A stretch of DNA of 64,000 nt from Pseudomonas sp. LBUM920 (GTDB taxonomy: Bacteria > Pseudomonadota > Gammaproteobacteria > Pseudomonadales > Pseudomonadaceae), in assembly GCF_003852315.1 (NCBI RefSeq), contig NZ_CP027762.1:3515501-3579500 (forward strand). Direction: 5' to 3'. Below, piece after piece: positions 44,214 through 53,023 of this stretch (the stretch's first letter is position 1; every line of letters starts with the position of its first letter). Both the position numbers and the translations under genes were made by a program. The notes below the pieces were generated by a model, which worked only from the letters and a program-made list of their open reading frames with translations, did not search any database and had not been told where the DNA came from.

Positions 44214-44254
44214 GGAACGGTTCCTTATGTCGGGCCACCCAGCATGCCATTTTT

Positions 44255-45283
44255 TCACGCCGAACGACGCTGCCAATACTCATAAAATGCCAGCGCCGCG
44301 ACGTTCTTGTCTTTGGCTTCCAGCATGATGTCGAAGCGCTCGAGAAACTGCAGCGCGTAGTCATTGGTCCAGCGGTTCCACATTTGCGCGCTGTGGGCGT
44401 AAAGATCGCGTTTGGCGACCACCTTCAGCAGCGCGCCCATTTCCAGCTTGTGCTCGGCGTCAAACCCCAGCGCTTGCAGGCTTTCCTGGGGCTGGGAGTA
44501 ATGCATCGTCGGGCGTACGCCGCGCCAGCTCTCGATGACGCGGGCAACCCGCGGTGAATCGGGGTCGATGTATTCGTCTTCGTTGATCCAGCAGTGATGA
44601 ATGTCCAGCACCACCGGTGCCAGGTCGGCGACTTGCAGACAGTGGTCCAGGCCGTAGGTTTTTTCGTCGTTTTCAAAGGTGATGCAGTTACGCGCCACCT
44701 CGGACAAGCGTGACCACACCGCGCGGGTGCCTTCAACGCCCAAGCGGCCGGCGATGTGGACGTTGCACTTGAGGTCCTGAAAGCGGCGGCCGTAGCCCAT
44801 CATGCGGATCATGTCGGCGTGGTATTCGAACTCGGCCACGCTGTTTTCCACCACGCCGGGGTTGTCCGAGCCCAGCACGCAATATTGCCCAGGGTGAAAG
44901 GACAACCGGATATCCGAGGCGCGAGCCAGGTCGCCGATGGCGGCGAACCCCTCGCTCAACTGACGCACAAGGGCCGGGTCTTTGTAGACATCCGCCACTT
45001 TCGGATGGCTGTAGAACGGCAGCAGGTCACTGCTCAAGCGCAGCATGCGCAGCGTCGCAGGCAACTCGGCGACGTACGCCAGCAGGCGCAATTGCGCTGC
45101 GAGGTTGTGGGTCACCACCTCGACCAATTTGCTGCGGGCGACCTGAGGTTCGACGCTCTCCATCCAGCGCAAAGTGGTGGTACGCGGGTTGTAGGGGCCT
45201 TCGATTAACTTGAGCGCACTGGCTGACGGCAGGCGTTCAGGGTGCTTGTACTGGCAGGCAAAGCCGATGCGAGGATGGGTCAT
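44255..45283 (-). CDS. uvsE: UV damage endonuclease UvsE
   Basis: 342 residues from the ATG at 45283. The protein opens RIGFACQYKHPE, with RLSSDLLPFYSHP and SFHPGQYCVLGSDNP in the middle and VVLDIHHCWINEDEY plus PTMHYSQPQ near the end, the TIM-barrel motif set of UVDE. This enzyme nicks DNA 5' of pyrimidine dimers and abasic sites using a metal cluster bound by those His/Glu/Asp residues. First gene of a probable unit with the P-loop kinase and nucleotidyltransferase genes. Confidence 0.92.
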   Translation of the reverse strand: MTHPRIGFACQYKHPERLPSASALKLIEGPYNPRTTTLRWMESVEPQVARSKLVEVVTHNLAAQLRLLAYVAELPATLRMLRLSSDLLPFYSHPKVADVYKDPALVRQLSEGFAAIGDLARASDIRLSFHPGQYCVLGSDNPGVVENSVAEFEYHADMIRMMGYGRRFQDLKCNVHIAGRLGVEGTRAVWSRLSEVARNCITFENDEKTYGLDHCLQVADLAPVVLDIHHCWINEDEYIDPDSPRVARVIESWRGVRPTMHYSQPQESLQALGFDAEHKLEMGALLKVVAKRDLYAHSAQMWNRWTNDYALQFLERFDIMLEAKDKNVAALAFYEYWQRRSA

Positions 45284-45439
45284 GGAAAGGCCAGGTAATG
45301 AGTGAGCGTGAGGACAACAGAATGTTAGGCGCATGGCACCGCCAGGGGTTCATTCAACCCGCGTCCTGCGTGAATCAAGTTGAATCCCGGTTTCGCCTGG
45401 CGGTCACCTATAAGGAACGATAACGCAATGGAGGTGATG

Positions 45440-45544
45440 ATGAACCTTGCAATGACACTCTGCAGCCTGTTTGCCGGCTGGATGGCAATTGTGTTTTCCA
45501 TGACGTGGGGCCTGTTGCGCGTCCTGCGCTGGCACCATGCTTAG
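45440..45544 (+). CDS. Small membrane protein, 34 residues
   Basis: A short frame with a near-ideal ribosome site (GGAGGTGAT at 45430-45438) and an ATG at 45440 directly after it (an in-frame ATG at 45437 is too close to the site). The product, MNLAMTLCSLFAGWMAIVFS then MTWGLLRVLRWHHA, is a single hydrophobic segment with a basic end, so a one-pass inner-membrane protein is likely. It overlaps the next gene by 8 bases, a translational-coupling arrangement. It is too short for most gene callers. No family recognised. Confidence 0.6.
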   Translation: MNLAMTLCSLFAGWMAIVFSMTWGLLRVLRWHHA

Positions 45545-45860
45545 CACTCCCGACGGGCGCTACTTTGTGATCAAGGGTCAGCTGTGGCGCTGCACCAACC
45601 CCGAGCTGGATGAAGCCACGCGACAGCGCTGGGTCAACGCTTTGATGGACGCGCGCCGCGCCGTCAAGTCGGCCAAGGCCAACGGCGACGCCGGCCAATT
45701 GCGCGCGGCTCGCCAGCAGGTGCAGCAGGCCAAGGTCGCACTCGGTGAGCGTGGCCCGGTGTGGTGGCGTGATGGCAGCCCGGACTACAACCGTTACCGG
45801 GTGGCCAATACGCCGTATGCGGCGTGGTTTGAAAAACATCTCGACACGAAGCCCCACTGA
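45537..45860 (+). CDS. Conserved hypothetical protein, 107 residues
   Basis: A cytoplasmic basic protein with the repeated core TPDGRYFVIKGQLWRCTNP, a helical middle (NALMDARRAVKSAKANGDAGQLRAARQQVQQAK) and a tail GPVWWRDGSPDYNRYRVANTPYAAWFEKH. This layout is widespread in proteobacteria as an uncharacterised family; no catalytic motif is seen. Its start overlaps the upstream 34-residue ORF, and translation probably depends on that ORF because no separate ribosome site is evident. Confidence 0.75.
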   Translation: MLSTPDGRYFVIKGQLWRCTNPELDEATRQRWVNALMDARRAVKSAKANGDAGQLRAARQQVQQAKVALGERGPVWWRDGSPDYNRYRVANTPYAAWFEKHLDTKPH

Positions 45861-45947
45861 ACTTTCTTACAAATGCCAGGCTCCTTTCCTATGCGAAGTC
45901 ACCGTGCCCTGATCCCAGGGTGCTGAACGATAAGGAGCCGCCACCGC

Positions 45948-46373
45948 ATGACTACCCTCCCCGCCTATCCCACCGTCAGACCTGGCCCGCTGCACTCGAT
46001 CTTGCTGGCCGGCGCCGTGCCATTGTTTTTGGGTGCCTTGCTCAGTGACATTGCCTACGGCCAGACCTACCAGATCCAGTGGGCCAACTTTGCGTCCTGG
46101 CTGATCGCCGGCGCGCTGGTGTTCAGTGGCTTTGCGCTGTTGTTTGCGCTGGTCAACCTGCTGCGCGCCGAACGCAAGGCCGGGCGCCCCGCGGCTTATT
46201 TCCTGCTGCTGTTGGCGACGTGGGTGCTGGGGCTGGTCAACGCCTTTCAGCACGCCAAGGACGCCTACGCGATGATGCCCGGCGGCCTGATCCTGTCGGT
46301 GATCGTCACGGTGCTGGCCATCGCCGCAACGTGGATCGGCCTGACTAACCTGCGCTCGGGAGTTGCCCAATGA
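45948..46373 (+). CDS. DUF2231 membrane protein
   Basis: 141 residues with four hydrophobic segments; the N-terminal RPGPLHSILLAGAVPLFLGALLSDIAYG is the DUF2231 signature. It is often encoded next to PQQ- or sugar-dehydrogenases and predicted to support membrane electron transfer. Its stop overlaps the start of the sugar dehydrogenase gene by 4 bases (ATGA), so the two form an operon. Preceded by a TAAGGAG site. Confidence 0.8.
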   Translation: MTTLPAYPTVRPGPLHSILLAGAVPLFLGALLSDIAYGQTYQIQWANFASWLIAGALVFSGFALLFALVNLLRAERKAGRPAAYFLLLLATWVLGLVNAFQHAKDAYAMMPGGLILSVIVTVLAIAATWIGLTNLRSGVAQ

Positions 46374-47662
46374 AACCATTCCACACCCTGAGCGTATTGA
46401 GCGCCGCCCTGTTGCTGACCGCCTGTGGTGGCGAAGGCGACAAAACCCAGGCCCGCGGCCCCGACCCGAAATTGCCCGAGCAACAAAGCAGTCTGTTGCC
46501 GAGCATGAAAATTGCCGAGCCCGCGCCCTGGGGCGAGCAGAAACCCAAGGTGCCCGAGGGCTACAGCGTTACCGCCATTGCCACCGACCTGGCTATCCCG
46601 CGCCAGACCCTGGTGCTGCCCAACGGCGACATCCTCGTCGCCGAAGGCCGTGGCGGCAGCGCGGCCAAGCTCAAGCCCAAGGACGTGATCGCCAGTGTGA
46701 TCAAGGCCGAGGGCAACACCAAGGTCAAGGGCGGCAACCGCCTGACGCTGCTGCGCGACGCCGACGGTGACGGCACCTATGAATTGAAAACGGTATTTGC
46801 CGAAAACCTCAACGCGCCTTATGGCCTGGCCTACGCAGACGGCAAACTCTACGTCGCCAACCAGGACGCGCTGGTGCGTTTTGACTACGCCGACGGCCAG
46901 ACCAAAGCCAGTGGCCCGCCGACCACAATCACCGACCTGCCGGCGCAGATCAACCATCACTGGACCAAGTCCCTGGCGGTGAGTGAGGACGGGCGCCAGC
47001 TGTACGTGGGCATCGGCTCCAACAGCAACATCACCGAGCGCGGCATGGAAGTCGAAATCGACCGGGCGATGGTCTGGCAAATCGATGCCGCCACCGGCGC
47101 GCACAAACCCTACGCCACCGGCATTCGCAACCCGACCGCGCTCACGATTCAACCCGGCTCCGGGCAATTGTGGGCGGTGGCCAACGAGCGCGATGAACTC
47201 GGCCCGGACTTGGTGCCCGACTACCTGACCTCGGTGCGTGAAGGCGCCTTCTATGGCTGGCCCTACAGCTACTGGGGCCAGAACGTCGACCCGCGCGCGC
47301 AACCGCAGAACCCGGCGAAAGTCGCCGCCGCCATCAAGCCTGATTACAGCCTGGGCTCCCACGTTGCAGCGTTGGGTGTGGACTTTTCCAGCCCTGCGAT
47401 GGGTGAGAAATTCGCCGACGGTGCGTTTGTCGGCGAGCACGGCAGCTGGAACCGCGATAACCCGGTGGGCTACAAGGTGATCTTCGTGCCCTTCAGCAAT
47501 GGCAAGCCGGCGGGTGAACCGATTGATTTTGCCACCGGCTTTCGTGGCGATGACGGCAAGACACGTGGGCGCCCAGTGGGTGTGACGGTGGACCCCAAAG
47601 GTGCGCTGATCATCGCCGACGACCTGGCCAATACCATTTGGCGCGTAACACGTAATCGCTAG
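46370..47662 (+). CDS. PQQ-dependent sugar dehydrogenase-like lipoprotein
   Basis: 430 residues. A lipoprotein signal (VLSAALLLTAC, lipidated Cys near 19) is followed by the beta-propeller of the glucose/sorbosone dehydrogenase family: GYSVTAIATDLAIPRQTLVLPNGDILVAEG, LNAPYGLAYADGKLYVAN, RNPTALTIQPGSGQLWAVANERDELG and FVGEHGSWNRD. These oxidise sugars at the periplasmic side with bound PQQ and feed electrons to the chain. Coupled to the DUF2231 gene, a likely membrane partner. PQQ binding is inferred from the family. Confidence 0.87.
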   Translation: MKPFHTLSVLSAALLLTACGGEGDKTQARGPDPKLPEQQSSLLPSMKIAEPAPWGEQKPKVPEGYSVTAIATDLAIPRQTLVLPNGDILVAEGRGGSAAKLKPKDVIASVIKAEGNTKVKGGNRLTLLRDADGDGTYELKTVFAENLNAPYGLAYADGKLYVANQDALVRFDYADGQTKASGPPTTITDLPAQINHHWTKSLAVSEDGRQLYVGIGSNSNITERGMEVEIDRAMVWQIDAATGAHKPYATGIRNPTALTIQPGSGQLWAVANERDELGPDLVPDYLTSVREGAFYGWPYSYWGQNVDPRAQPQNPAKVAAAIKPDYSLGSHVAALGVDFSSPAMGEKFADGAFVGEHGSWNRDNPVGYKVIFVPFSNGKPAGEPIDFATGFRGDDGKTRGRPVGVTVDPKGALIIADDLANTIWRVTRNR

Positions 47663-47670
47663 CCCGTGCA

Positions 47671-47695
47671 TGACAGGGGCGATTCGCCCCTGTCA
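47671..47695 (+). terminator. Terminator hairpin after the sugar dehydrogenase
   Basis: Strong stem TGACAGGGGC / GCCCCTGTCA with a 5-base loop between the sugar dehydrogenase stop (47662) and the convergent LysR stop (47693). It overlaps the LysR end, so it could act for both directions. Confidence 0.6.
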
Positions 47696-48601
47696 GCCCT
47701 CACCGTGCAATTGCATTTCAAGCCAGGCCAGCAGCGCCGCAACTTCGCTGCGCGGGCCTGCGCCTTGCTGCCTGTAGACCGAAATCGCCTCGGGTAGCTG
47801 CACACTCTCGGCGCAGGGTCTTACCAGCGCCCCACTTTCAATCAAACGGCTGGCGGTGCGACGCCAGCCCATGGCGATACCGTGCCCTTCCACGGCGGCC
47901 TGCAACATCAACGGGTAGCTATCGAAGGTGGCGCCACGCGCATCCGCGGCCAATACCTGACCAAATGCCTGCAACCACTCGTCCCACTCCATCAAATGCG
48001 GTGGCGCGGCGCTGTGGTGCAAAAACGTATGGGCGTGCAATTCGGTGAGTGGCAAGGGGTGTTCAGCGTTCAGGTACGCAGGACTGCAGACCGGAAATAC
48101 CTCGTCAGAGGCGGTGAGCATCAACGGGTGGGCGCCACTGGGGCGTCGGGTACTTTGCAGGGCCACGTCGAAGTGGTCCTTGAACTCCGTGAGGGGCCGG
48201 GTCGAGGTCACCACCTGGATTTCGATGTGCGGGTATTGCTGGTGAAACGTCGACAGACGTGGCATCAGCCAATAAAACGCCTCGCAGAGCTGGCAGAGCA
48301 GCACCACACGACGCTGGGCCGTGGACGCGCGCAAACCCGCAGCGCCGTCACTGATACTGTGCAGCGCCTGGCTGACCACCTGGCCCAATTCACGCCCTTC
48401 CTGGGTCAGGAAAACCGCACGATTACGTCGATAAAACAGCTTCACCCCGAGGTTGTCTTCCAGCCCACGAATTTGCCGGCTGACCGCCGCCTGAGTGATG
48501 TGCAGCTCATCCGCCGCCCTGGAGAAACTCTCCAGGCGGGCTGCCGCTTCAAACGGTAGCAGGCTGGCGAGCGGCGGCAGGTTTTTACCAAGCGTATTCA
48601 T
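47693..48601 (-). CDS. LysR-family regulator, GcvA-like
   Basis: 302 residues. Helix-turn-helix LPFEAAARLESFSRAADELHITQAAVSRQIRGLE (about 15-48), the GcvA-type opening PLASLLPFEAAARLESFSRAADEL, and an effector domain with YPHIEIQVVTSTRPL, FDVALQSTRR and GIAMGWRRTASR. Divergent from an EamA/DMT transporter, the standard arrangement for LysR control of a neighbour. The effector is unknown. Confidence 0.88.
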   Translation of the reverse strand: MNTLGKNLPPLASLLPFEAAARLESFSRAADELHITQAAVSRQIRGLEDNLGVKLFYRRNRAVFLTQEGRELGQVVSQALHSISDGAAGLRASTAQRRVVLLCQLCEAFYWLMPRLSTFHQQYPHIEIQVVTSTRPLTEFKDHFDVALQSTRRPSGAHPLMLTASDEVFPVCSPAYLNAEHPLPLTELHAHTFLHHSAAPPHLMEWDEWLQAFGQVLAADARGATFDSYPLMLQAAVEGHGIAMGWRRTASRLIESGALVRPCAESVQLPEAISVYRQQGAGPRSEVAALLAWLEMQLHGEG

Positions 48602-48672
48602 AATCTGAGGTTATGCATCCGGGGCCGAGAACTCGTTTGTAGCACAGCCCGGCGGGTGTGCACCATTCATCC

Positions 48673-49716
48673 ATGACTTCACGGATGCCTCGGATGACCT
48701 CACTACGAACCTCTTTTTTTGTTGGCGTGCTGCTCGCGTGTGTCGCCACATTGGGCTGGGCGCTGAACTTCATCGCCCCTTATGTCACTGGTGACTACAG
48801 CCTCTATGACCTGATGGCGGTGCGTTTTCTGGGTGTCGGCGTGCTGGGCGTGGGCGGAGTGATCCTGTGCCGGGCCCAACTGAAATGGCTCAGCCCAAGG
48901 CAATGCTGGCTGGCCGCAGCGCTCGGCGCGGCAGGTTGCCTGGCGTACGGCGTGTGCATCGGCGCAGGCGTGATGTTGGGCGGCCCGGTATTGACGCCCG
49001 CGTGTGTCGGCATGGTGCCGGTGCTACTGGCCCTGGTTGGCAATGCCCGGAACAAGACCGTGGCGTGGGGCCGGCTGGCGGCGCCTTTAGCGTGCCTGAC
49101 GCTGGGGCTTTTGCTGTCGAACATCAGCAGCCTGCACCAGCCGGCGTTGAGTACCGTTTCGTGGCTGGCCGGTGTGTTTTTTTCGTTCAGCGCCGTTGCC
49201 TTGTGGCTGGGATTCAGCGTGATCAATCAAAAACACCTGACAACCCTTCCGGCAACCGCCACCGGCCTCTGGACCGCGTTGATGCTGGTGGGGGCCGGCG
49301 GCACTGCCCTTTGCCTGCTGCCGTTGCTCTGTGTATTCAACCTGCTGCGCCTGCCAACCCTGGGATTTGGCTTCGCCCAGGCGGGTGCGCTGTATGCCTG
49401 GAGCCTGATCATCGCGCTGATGTCCACGGTGGTCGGTGCTTGGGCCTGGAATGCTGCCATCCGACGACTGCCGATGGTGCTCAGCGGCCAATTGATTGCC
49501 CTCGAATCACTCTTCGCGACCCTGCTCGGCCTGTGGTTTCACGGTCGCGGCCCTTCGTGGATGGAAGCCACCGGCCTCGCGGCGGTGCTGATCGGCGTGG
49601 TCATGGCGGTGGGTATTATCCTGACCGGCACAAAGCCTGCCGCAACGCCCGACACTGACGGGAGCGCCGAGGATGACCCACAGCATCGGCTCACTTGCAC
49701 CCACCGAGACCTTTGA
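48673..49716 (+). CDS. EamA/DMT-superfamily transporter
   Basis: 347 residues from the ATG at 48673 (alternatives at 48685 and 48694; the frame also opens at a GTG at 48658). Ten hydrophobic helices in two EamA repeats, with GWALNFIAPYVTGDYSLYDLMAVRFLG near the first repeat and WAWNAAIRRLPMVLSGQLIALESLFATLLG near the second. These proteins export or import amino acids and metabolites across the inner membrane. Divergent from the LysR gene, which probably regulates it. Confidence 0.85.
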   Translation: MTSRMPRMTSLRTSFFVGVLLACVATLGWALNFIAPYVTGDYSLYDLMAVRFLGVGVLGVGGVILCRAQLKWLSPRQCWLAAALGAAGCLAYGVCIGAGVMLGGPVLTPACVGMVPVLLALVGNARNKTVAWGRLAAPLACLTLGLLLSNISSLHQPALSTVSWLAGVFFSFSAVALWLGFSVINQKHLTTLPATATGLWTALMLVGAGGTALCLLPLLCVFNLLRLPTLGFGFAQAGALYAWSLIIALMSTVVGAWAWNAAIRRLPMVLSGQLIALESLFATLLGLWFHGRGPSWMEATGLAAVLIGVVMAVGIILTGTKPAATPDTDGSAEDDPQHRLTCTHRDL

Positions 49717-49785
49717 GTGTCACGGCCTGGCTATCTGGTGAAAGCAGCGAAGAGCGATCGTCGGGCGTTAAAACGGTTGACTTGA

Positions 49786-49798
49786 TTGCCTTAGGCAA
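49786..49798. promoter_or_regulatory. Probable MarR operator, site 1
   Basis: Perfect palindrome TTGCCTTAGGCAA, 13 bp, between the EamA stop and the MarR-GNAT gene. A second, near-identical site begins 21 bases later, so two dimers would bind on the same DNA face. Confidence 0.7.
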
Positions 49799-49806
49799 CT
49801 ATATAT

Positions 49807-49819
49807 TTGCTTGAGGCAA
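49807..49819. promoter_or_regulatory. Probable MarR operator, site 2
   Basis: TTGCTTGAGGCAA, one base off a perfect palindrome, 16 bases before the MarR-GNAT start at 49836. The 21-bp spacing to site 1 equals two helical turns, with an ATATAT tract between them that may be the -10 region. Confidence 0.7.
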
Positions 49820-49835
49820 CCAACCGAGCACTGCC

Positions 49836-50753
49836 ATGACCACGACCCTTGTCGAACGCGCCGCGATCATTCGCGGTTTCAACCGTTTCTACACCCACCA
49901 GATCGGCGTGCTGCAGGAACACTTGCTGCAAAGCGATTTCTCGCTGACCGAAATCCGCGTGATGTACGAACTCTCCTCCCGTGGCGACCTGACCAGCGCC
50001 GACCTGTGCCAGATGCTCGGCCTTGATGCGGGCTACCTGAGCCGGCTGATCAGCGGCTTCGAAAAGAAAGGGCTGATCCAGAAAGTCCGCTCCGTCACCG
50101 ATGCGCGTGCGGTGCAACTGCACCTCAGCGACCTCGGTCGATCAGTGCTGGCGCCGCTGGAAAACCAGACCCAACAGGAAGTCATCGCCTTGCTCCAGGC
50201 CTTGCCCGAGCAGCAACAGCAGCAACTCACGGCGTCGATGCAGCGTATCCAGACACTGTTGCAAGGCGGCACGCCTAGTTACCTGCTGCGCGACCCGCAG
50301 CCCGGCGATATGGGCCTGGTGGTGCAACAGCAATCGGCGCTGTATGCGCGTGAGTACCACTGGAATTGGGAGTTTGAAGCGTTGGTAGCGGAGATTGTCG
50401 CCAAGTATTTGCGCGAATTCGACCCGAGCGCCGAGCGTTGCTGGATCGCAGAGAAGGACGGTGAAGTGGTGGGTTCAATCTTCGTGGTGCGCCATGACGA
50501 AACCACCGCCAAGCTGCGCATGCTCTACGTGGACGCCAGTGCACGGGGCATGGGCATCGGTCAGCGACTGGTGGAGGAATGCCTGCGTTTTGCGCGCAAT
50601 GCCGGTTACAAAAGCATGCTGTTGTGGACGGTCGACGCGCTGACCGATGCGCGCAAGCTGTATCAGAAAGCCGGCTTCCGCCTGGTAGACGAAGAAGCGA
50701 CGGTGAGCTTTGGCAAATCGTTGATCAGTGAAACCTGGGCCCGCGAGCTGTAA
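49836..50753 (+). CDS. MarR-GNAT fusion protein
   Basis: 305 residues with two domains. Residues ~1-145 form a MarR winged helix (ADLCQMLGLDAGYLSRLISGFEKKGLI, wing DARAVQLHLS). A Gln-rich linker (PEQQQQQL) precedes residues ~155-305, a GNAT domain with ASARGMGIGQRLVEECLRFARNAG binding acetyl-CoA and ARKLYQKAGFRLVDEE. Such fusions may couple DNA binding to acetylation or acyl-CoA sensing. Two matched palindromes upstream suggest autoregulation. It follows the EamA gene by 119 bases. Confidence 0.92.
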   Translation: MTTTLVERAAIIRGFNRFYTHQIGVLQEHLLQSDFSLTEIRVMYELSSRGDLTSADLCQMLGLDAGYLSRLISGFEKKGLIQKVRSVTDARAVQLHLSDLGRSVLAPLENQTQQEVIALLQALPEQQQQQLTASMQRIQTLLQGGTPSYLLRDPQPGDMGLVVQQQSALYAREYHWNWEFEALVAEIVAKYLREFDPSAERCWIAEKDGEVVGSIFVVRHDETTAKLRMLYVDASARGMGIGQRLVEECLRFARNAGYKSMLLWTVDALTDARKLYQKAGFRLVDEEATVSFGKSLISETWAREL

Positions 50754-50792
50754 GGCGTTCCCGCGCTGTCGCCAGCGCGGGCGTTTGCGCGG

Positions 50793-52196
50793 TTAGAGGT
50801 CAGTGATTTCTTTATGGCGCGGCACCAGCGCCTTCATCACGCTCCACGCCACCAGGTAGGCCAGGGCACAGATCGCAAACATGATCATGTAGCCGGTGTG
50901 GATGTCGTTGATGGACTTGTAGTAGTCGAACACCCAGCCACCGATCTTGGTCATCACCACACCACCCAAGCCCCCGGCCATGCCGCCGATGCCAACCACC
51001 GAGGCGACGGTTTTTTGCGGGAACATATCGGACACGGTAGTGAAGATGTTGCACGACCACGCTTGGTGCGCCGAGGCGCCCACACCGATCAGCAGCACCG
51101 GCACCCAGAAACTCAGGTAGCCAAAGGGCTGCGCCAGCAACACCACCAGCGGGAACAGCGCGATCACCAGCATGGCTTTCATGCGCCCGTCGTAGGGTGC
51201 ATCGCCACGGGCCATGAAGTAGCTGGGGAACCAGCCGCCGCCGATACTGCCGACCATGGTCATGCTATACAGCACCGCCAGCGGCATCACGATGTCCGCG
51301 CCTTTCATGCCGTATTGCGCCGACAGGTAAGTGGGCAGCCAGAACAGGAAGAACCACCACACGCCGTCAGTCATGAACTTGCCAAAGGCAAAAGCCCAGG
51401 TCTGGCGATAGGTCAGCAGTTTGAACCACGAAACTTTTTTCGCGGCAGCACCCGCAGGCTCTGGCGTGAACGGCTGCACCGTCTGGTCGCTACGAATGTA
51501 AGCCAGCTCTTCGGCCGACAGGCGTTTTTGCTGCTCCGGTTTTTCGTACACCGCAGCCCACACCGCCACCCAGATGAAGCCCAGCATGCCAATGACCATA
51601 AAGGCCGCTTCCCAGCCCCATATGCCGGCAATCAAGGGCACGCAAATCGGCGCCAGGATCGCCCCCACGTTAGCCCCGGAATTGAAGATACCGGTGGCCA
51701 GCGAGCGTTCTTTTTTCGGGAAGTATTCGGCGGTGGCCTTGATCGCGATGGGGAAATTGCCCGCCTCGCCAATCGCCAGCACGGCGCGTGACAGCATGAA
51801 ACCGGCAATCGACACCGGGATTACCGCCAGGCCGATAGCGCCGCTGACCGCAGCGATGCCCTCACCCATCGGCACCGAAAACGCATGCATGATCGCGCCG
51901 GTGGACCAAATGCCAATCGCCACCACGTAGGCGGCCTTGGTGCCGATCTTGTCGACGAAGCGTCCGGCAAACAGCATGGAAATCGCGTAGACAAACTGGA
52001 ACACCGCCGCGATGTTGGCGTAGTCCGTGTTGCTCCAGCCAAACTGCGTCGACAGCTGTGGCGCGAGAAGGCTGAGGACCTGGCGGTCGAGGTAGTTGAC
52101 GGTAGTGGCAAAGAACAACATCGCGCAGATGGTCCAGCGATAGTTGCCGACGGCCGTGCCGACGCGATGGGCGTTGATGGGCTCATTCAAATTCAT
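50793..52196 (-). CDS. MFS transporter, ACS family (hexuronate/galactonate-like)
   Basis: 467 residues from the ATG at 52196; a longer frame to 52292 runs through AT-rich promoter sequence. Twelve helices with the ACS-type opening TVNYLDRQVLSLLAPQLSTQFGW, LFAGRFVDKIGTKAAYVVAIGIWS and GEAGNFPIAIKATAEYFPKKERSLATGIFNSGANVGAI. That pattern is typical of ExuT/DgoT-like anion:H+ symporters for sugar acids. No catabolic gene is adjacent, so the substrate is not confirmed by context. Confidence 0.87.
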   Translation of the reverse strand: MNLNEPINAHRVGTAVGNYRWTICAMLFFATTVNYLDRQVLSLLAPQLSTQFGWSNTDYANIAAVFQFVYAISMLFAGRFVDKIGTKAAYVVAIGIWSTGAIMHAFSVPMGEGIAAVSGAIGLAVIPVSIAGFMLSRAVLAIGEAGNFPIAIKATAEYFPKKERSLATGIFNSGANVGAILAPICVPLIAGIWGWEAAFMVIGMLGFIWVAVWAAVYEKPEQQKRLSAEELAYIRSDQTVQPFTPEPAGAAAKKVSWFKLLTYRQTWAFAFGKFMTDGVWWFFLFWLPTYLSAQYGMKGADIVMPLAVLYSMTMVGSIGGGWFPSYFMARGDAPYDGRMKAMLVIALFPLVVLLAQPFGYLSFWVPVLLIGVGASAHQAWSCNIFTTVSDMFPQKTVASVVGIGGMAGGLGGVVMTKIGGWVFDYYKSINDIHTGYMIMFAICALAYLVAWSVMKALVPRHKEITDL

Positions 52197-52339
52197 GGCA
52201 TCACTTTTTATTTTTGTTAGGTAGGACATACGTAACGTCATATGTCGTCGTACAACTGTGACTTTTATATCGGGCCGCCTACCCGGTGTCAATCTCGAAG
52301 ATTGCCTTTTAACGAGGGATTACGCAGATCTGAAAGTAC

Positions 52340-52870
52340 TTAACTACGTGCAGTTGTAGGATGACAAATCCTGAATACCCGGCTGGGTGCTTTGCCGGGC
52401 ACATCATCAAGCAGGCCGAAGGGCTGCATACCGAGCTTTTCCAGCACACGAATCGACGCGGCATGATCCGGCCGCACCAACCCGAATACCTGAGGCAAAC
52501 CCAGCGTTTGAAACGCCATCGTCAGCGCATCGCGGCCAAGCTCGGTGGCATAGCCCTGCCCCCAGGCATCGACCGCAAAGCGATAGCCCAGGTTGTTGCG
52601 CCGCTCGGTCAGGTAATTGAGCGGCGCCACGCCGCCAAAGCCGATGAGGTGATCGGGCGCCTCGCGGCGGGCAATGGCCCACCAGCCATAGCCCTGGCTG
52701 GCCCATTGTTCGAGCCAGTGGCTGAGCAGGCGTTGCGCGTCGTCGAGGCTGGCCATTGGGCCACTCGGGTTAAACAGGTTTGTCTGCGGGTCGCCGAAGA
52801 TCGCGAACAATCGGTGCACATCGCTGGGCTCGGGCTTGCGATAGATCAGGCGGGAGGCGGTGGCAGGCAT
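52340..52870 (-). CDS. GNAT acetyltransferase, RimJ/RimL-like
   Basis: 176 residues. The typical RimJ/RimL layout is RLIYRKPEPSDVHRLFAIFGDPQ at the start, GFGGVAPLNYLTERRNNLGYRFAVDAWGQGYATELGRDAL as the acetyl-CoA region (about 78-117), and NHAASIRVLEKLGMQPFG-like DHAASIRVLEKLGM near the end. It probably acetylates an N-terminus or a small amine. A single gene, not linked to an operon. Confidence 0.87.
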   Translation of the reverse strand: MPATASRLIYRKPEPSDVHRLFAIFGDPQTNLFNPSGPMASLDDAQRLLSHWLEQWASQGYGWWAIARREAPDHLIGFGGVAPLNYLTERRNNLGYRFAVDAWGQGYATELGRDALTMAFQTLGLPQVFGLVRPDHAASIRVLEKLGMQPFGLLDDVPGKAPSRVFRICHPTTARS

Positions 52871-53023
52871 TCTGATAATTCCCTGGTCAGGTCGTGAAGT
52901 TCAATTCATCTGCAAAAAAAGGTAAATAGCGGTGAATTATTTCATGTCCGCTTGTATCTGAACTGACAGAGCGGTGCCATCGCAACGATGGCACCTCCCC
53001 TGTTCTGTTTTAGAGTGGCCCGC

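Noticed and set aside
46265..47671. 468-codon frame opposite the sugar dehydrogenase gene
   Set aside because: Antisense shadow; the plus-strand gene has a lipobox, beta-propeller motifs and ATGA coupling.
52197..52292. N-terminal extension of the ACS-family MFS gene
   Set aside because: The added residues come from AT-rich promoter sequence; the ATG at 52196 begins a normal N-terminus.
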